From NCBI GenBank assembly GCA_027488785.1, contig JAIYAY010000005.1, forward strand, positions 1-64,000: a stretch of DNA of 64,000 nucleotides, given 5' to 3'. Shown in pieces: positions 63,500 to 64,000 of the stretch (positions are counted from its first letter, which is position 1; each line of letters begins with the position of its first letter). Source of the DNA: Sphingomonadales bacterium. GTDB taxonomy: Bacteria; Pseudomonadota; Alphaproteobacteria; Sphingomonadales; Sphingomonadaceae. A model generated the notes under the pieces. The model worked only from the letters and a program-made list of their open reading frames with translations, was not told the origin of the DNA and searched no databases. The position numbers and the translations under genes were made by a program.

Positions 63500-64000
63500 T
63501 TAAGCCTCGCCATGCGTTTCGATCATGGCACTGGCGATGGCATCTTCAGGCGTTTTGTCGCCCCAGATGATGAACTGGAACACCGGATAGAAACGCTCAC
63601 ATTCGTCAATCGCGACGTCAATGATGGTTTGCGCTTGGTCAACACCCAACAAGCCGTTTGATGCCATCAGGCTGCCATGGCGGAACAACAATATGCCATT
63701 GGCCGACCACATGTCGAAATGGCCCAGCCACAATTGTTCGTTGATAAGGCCAAGCGCGGTATAGACATTCGCCCGCTTGTCACTGGGGACCGTAATGTCG
63801 GGCAGGATGATCAGTTGCAGCGCATTATCTTCCTCACGCCAAATCGCGCGCAGCTGATAGCTGGCCCAACTACCCTTATATTCGGCGGTGATTTCGTCTT
63901 CACCATCCAGTTCAAATGACCAACCGCGCGCTTCGAACAAGGCCGCGAGCATATCTACAGGCGCGGATTCATCGCGCTCGAATTGCTCATATTGTTCGTC
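63500..64000 (-). CDS. YbjN-domain protein (5' end beyond window)
   Basis: The reverse strand carries a YbjN-domain sequence: FEARGWSFELDGEDEITAEYKG, YQLRAIWREEDNALQLIILP, NEQLWLGHFDMWSANGILLFRHGSLM and ERFYPVFQFIIWGDKTPEDAIASAM. The frame stays open past Met 63952 to the edge (DEQYEQFERDESAPVD), an acidic N-terminal extension usual in alphaproteobacterial members, so the true start is outside. YbjN proteins resemble type III secretion chaperones; function unclear. Confidence 0.85.
   Translation of the reverse strand, partial: DEQYEQFERDESAPVDMLAALFEARGWSFELDGEDEITAEYKGSWASYQLRAIWREEDNALQLIILPDITVPSDKRANVYTALGLINEQLWLGHFDMWSANGILLFRHGSLMASNGLLGVDQAQTIIDVAIDECERFYPVFQFIIWGDKTPEDAIASAMIETHGEA

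Noticed and set aside
1-64000. CRISPR arrays or rRNA genes
   Set aside because: No regularly spaced repeats and no rRNA-like sequence were seen anywhere in the window.

Overview
The window looks like a chromosomal segment of an alphaproteobacterium, most likely Sphingomonadales. This rests on the str operon proteins, the metX-metW pair, the argH-lipoprotein-lysA order, several TonB-dependent receptors, and the style of the hisC/prephenate dehydrogenase/PlsC/YdcF neighbourhood. Genus-level placement is inference; no 16S rRNA gene is present.

Core block 1 (1-19.66 kb). The minus strand opens with rpsL-rpsG-fusA (fusA runs off the left edge), preceded by a type III polyketide synthase with an isoprenylcysteine-methyltransferase-like enzyme and a Tat-exported PhoX-like protein. 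gltX-ung, a PpiC/HupE pair with a tiny upstream ORF, a small bacteriocin-like cassette (9.65-10.24 kb), a nucleoside transporter, and a lipoprotein hydrolase enclosed by a 46-bp duplication of the 3' half of tRNA-Thr follow. Then come an MJ0042 zinc-finger protein, YdcF, PlsC, a TyrA-family dehydrogenase, hisC, metX, metW and tRNA-Leu(GAG).

Accessory block (19.66-55.7 kb). It starts beside tRNA-Leu with a large serine recombinase and a DUF2924 protein. Next is an eight-gene minus-strand catabolic operon (TonB receptor, esterase-like hydrolase, two SDRs, GPH transporter, double-VOC protein, alpha/beta hydrolase, Coq4-family protein) with a convergent TetR gene. A galactose/galactoside region follows: two separate galT-galK pairs, galE, an aldose epimerase, an SSS sugar symporter, and a divergent GH36 alpha-galactosidase/GH42 beta-galactosidase operon, with an IS5-type transposase remnant between the two gal units. 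An SRPBCC-DUF3703 fusion, an orphan phage packaging module (methylase-DUF5681-terminase) and an iron-receptor-like TonB receptor/ABC-2 (DUF3526) operon complete it.

Core block 2 (55.8-64 kb). A TlpA-like lipoprotein and argH are divergent and share a CATG at their start codons. They are followed by a LptM-like lipoprotein, lysA, a siroheme-synthase N-domain protein, proC, an exported amidase, two hotdog thioesterases and a YbjN protein that runs off the right edge.

The most interesting items are the bacteriocin-like precursor with its membrane partner, the single-gene insertion at tRNA-Thr, the Coq4 paralogue inside a catabolic operon, the TonB receptor/DUF3526 operon, and the overlapping divergent start codons of argH and the TlpA gene. 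All calls come from reading the sequence alone; no database search was run.
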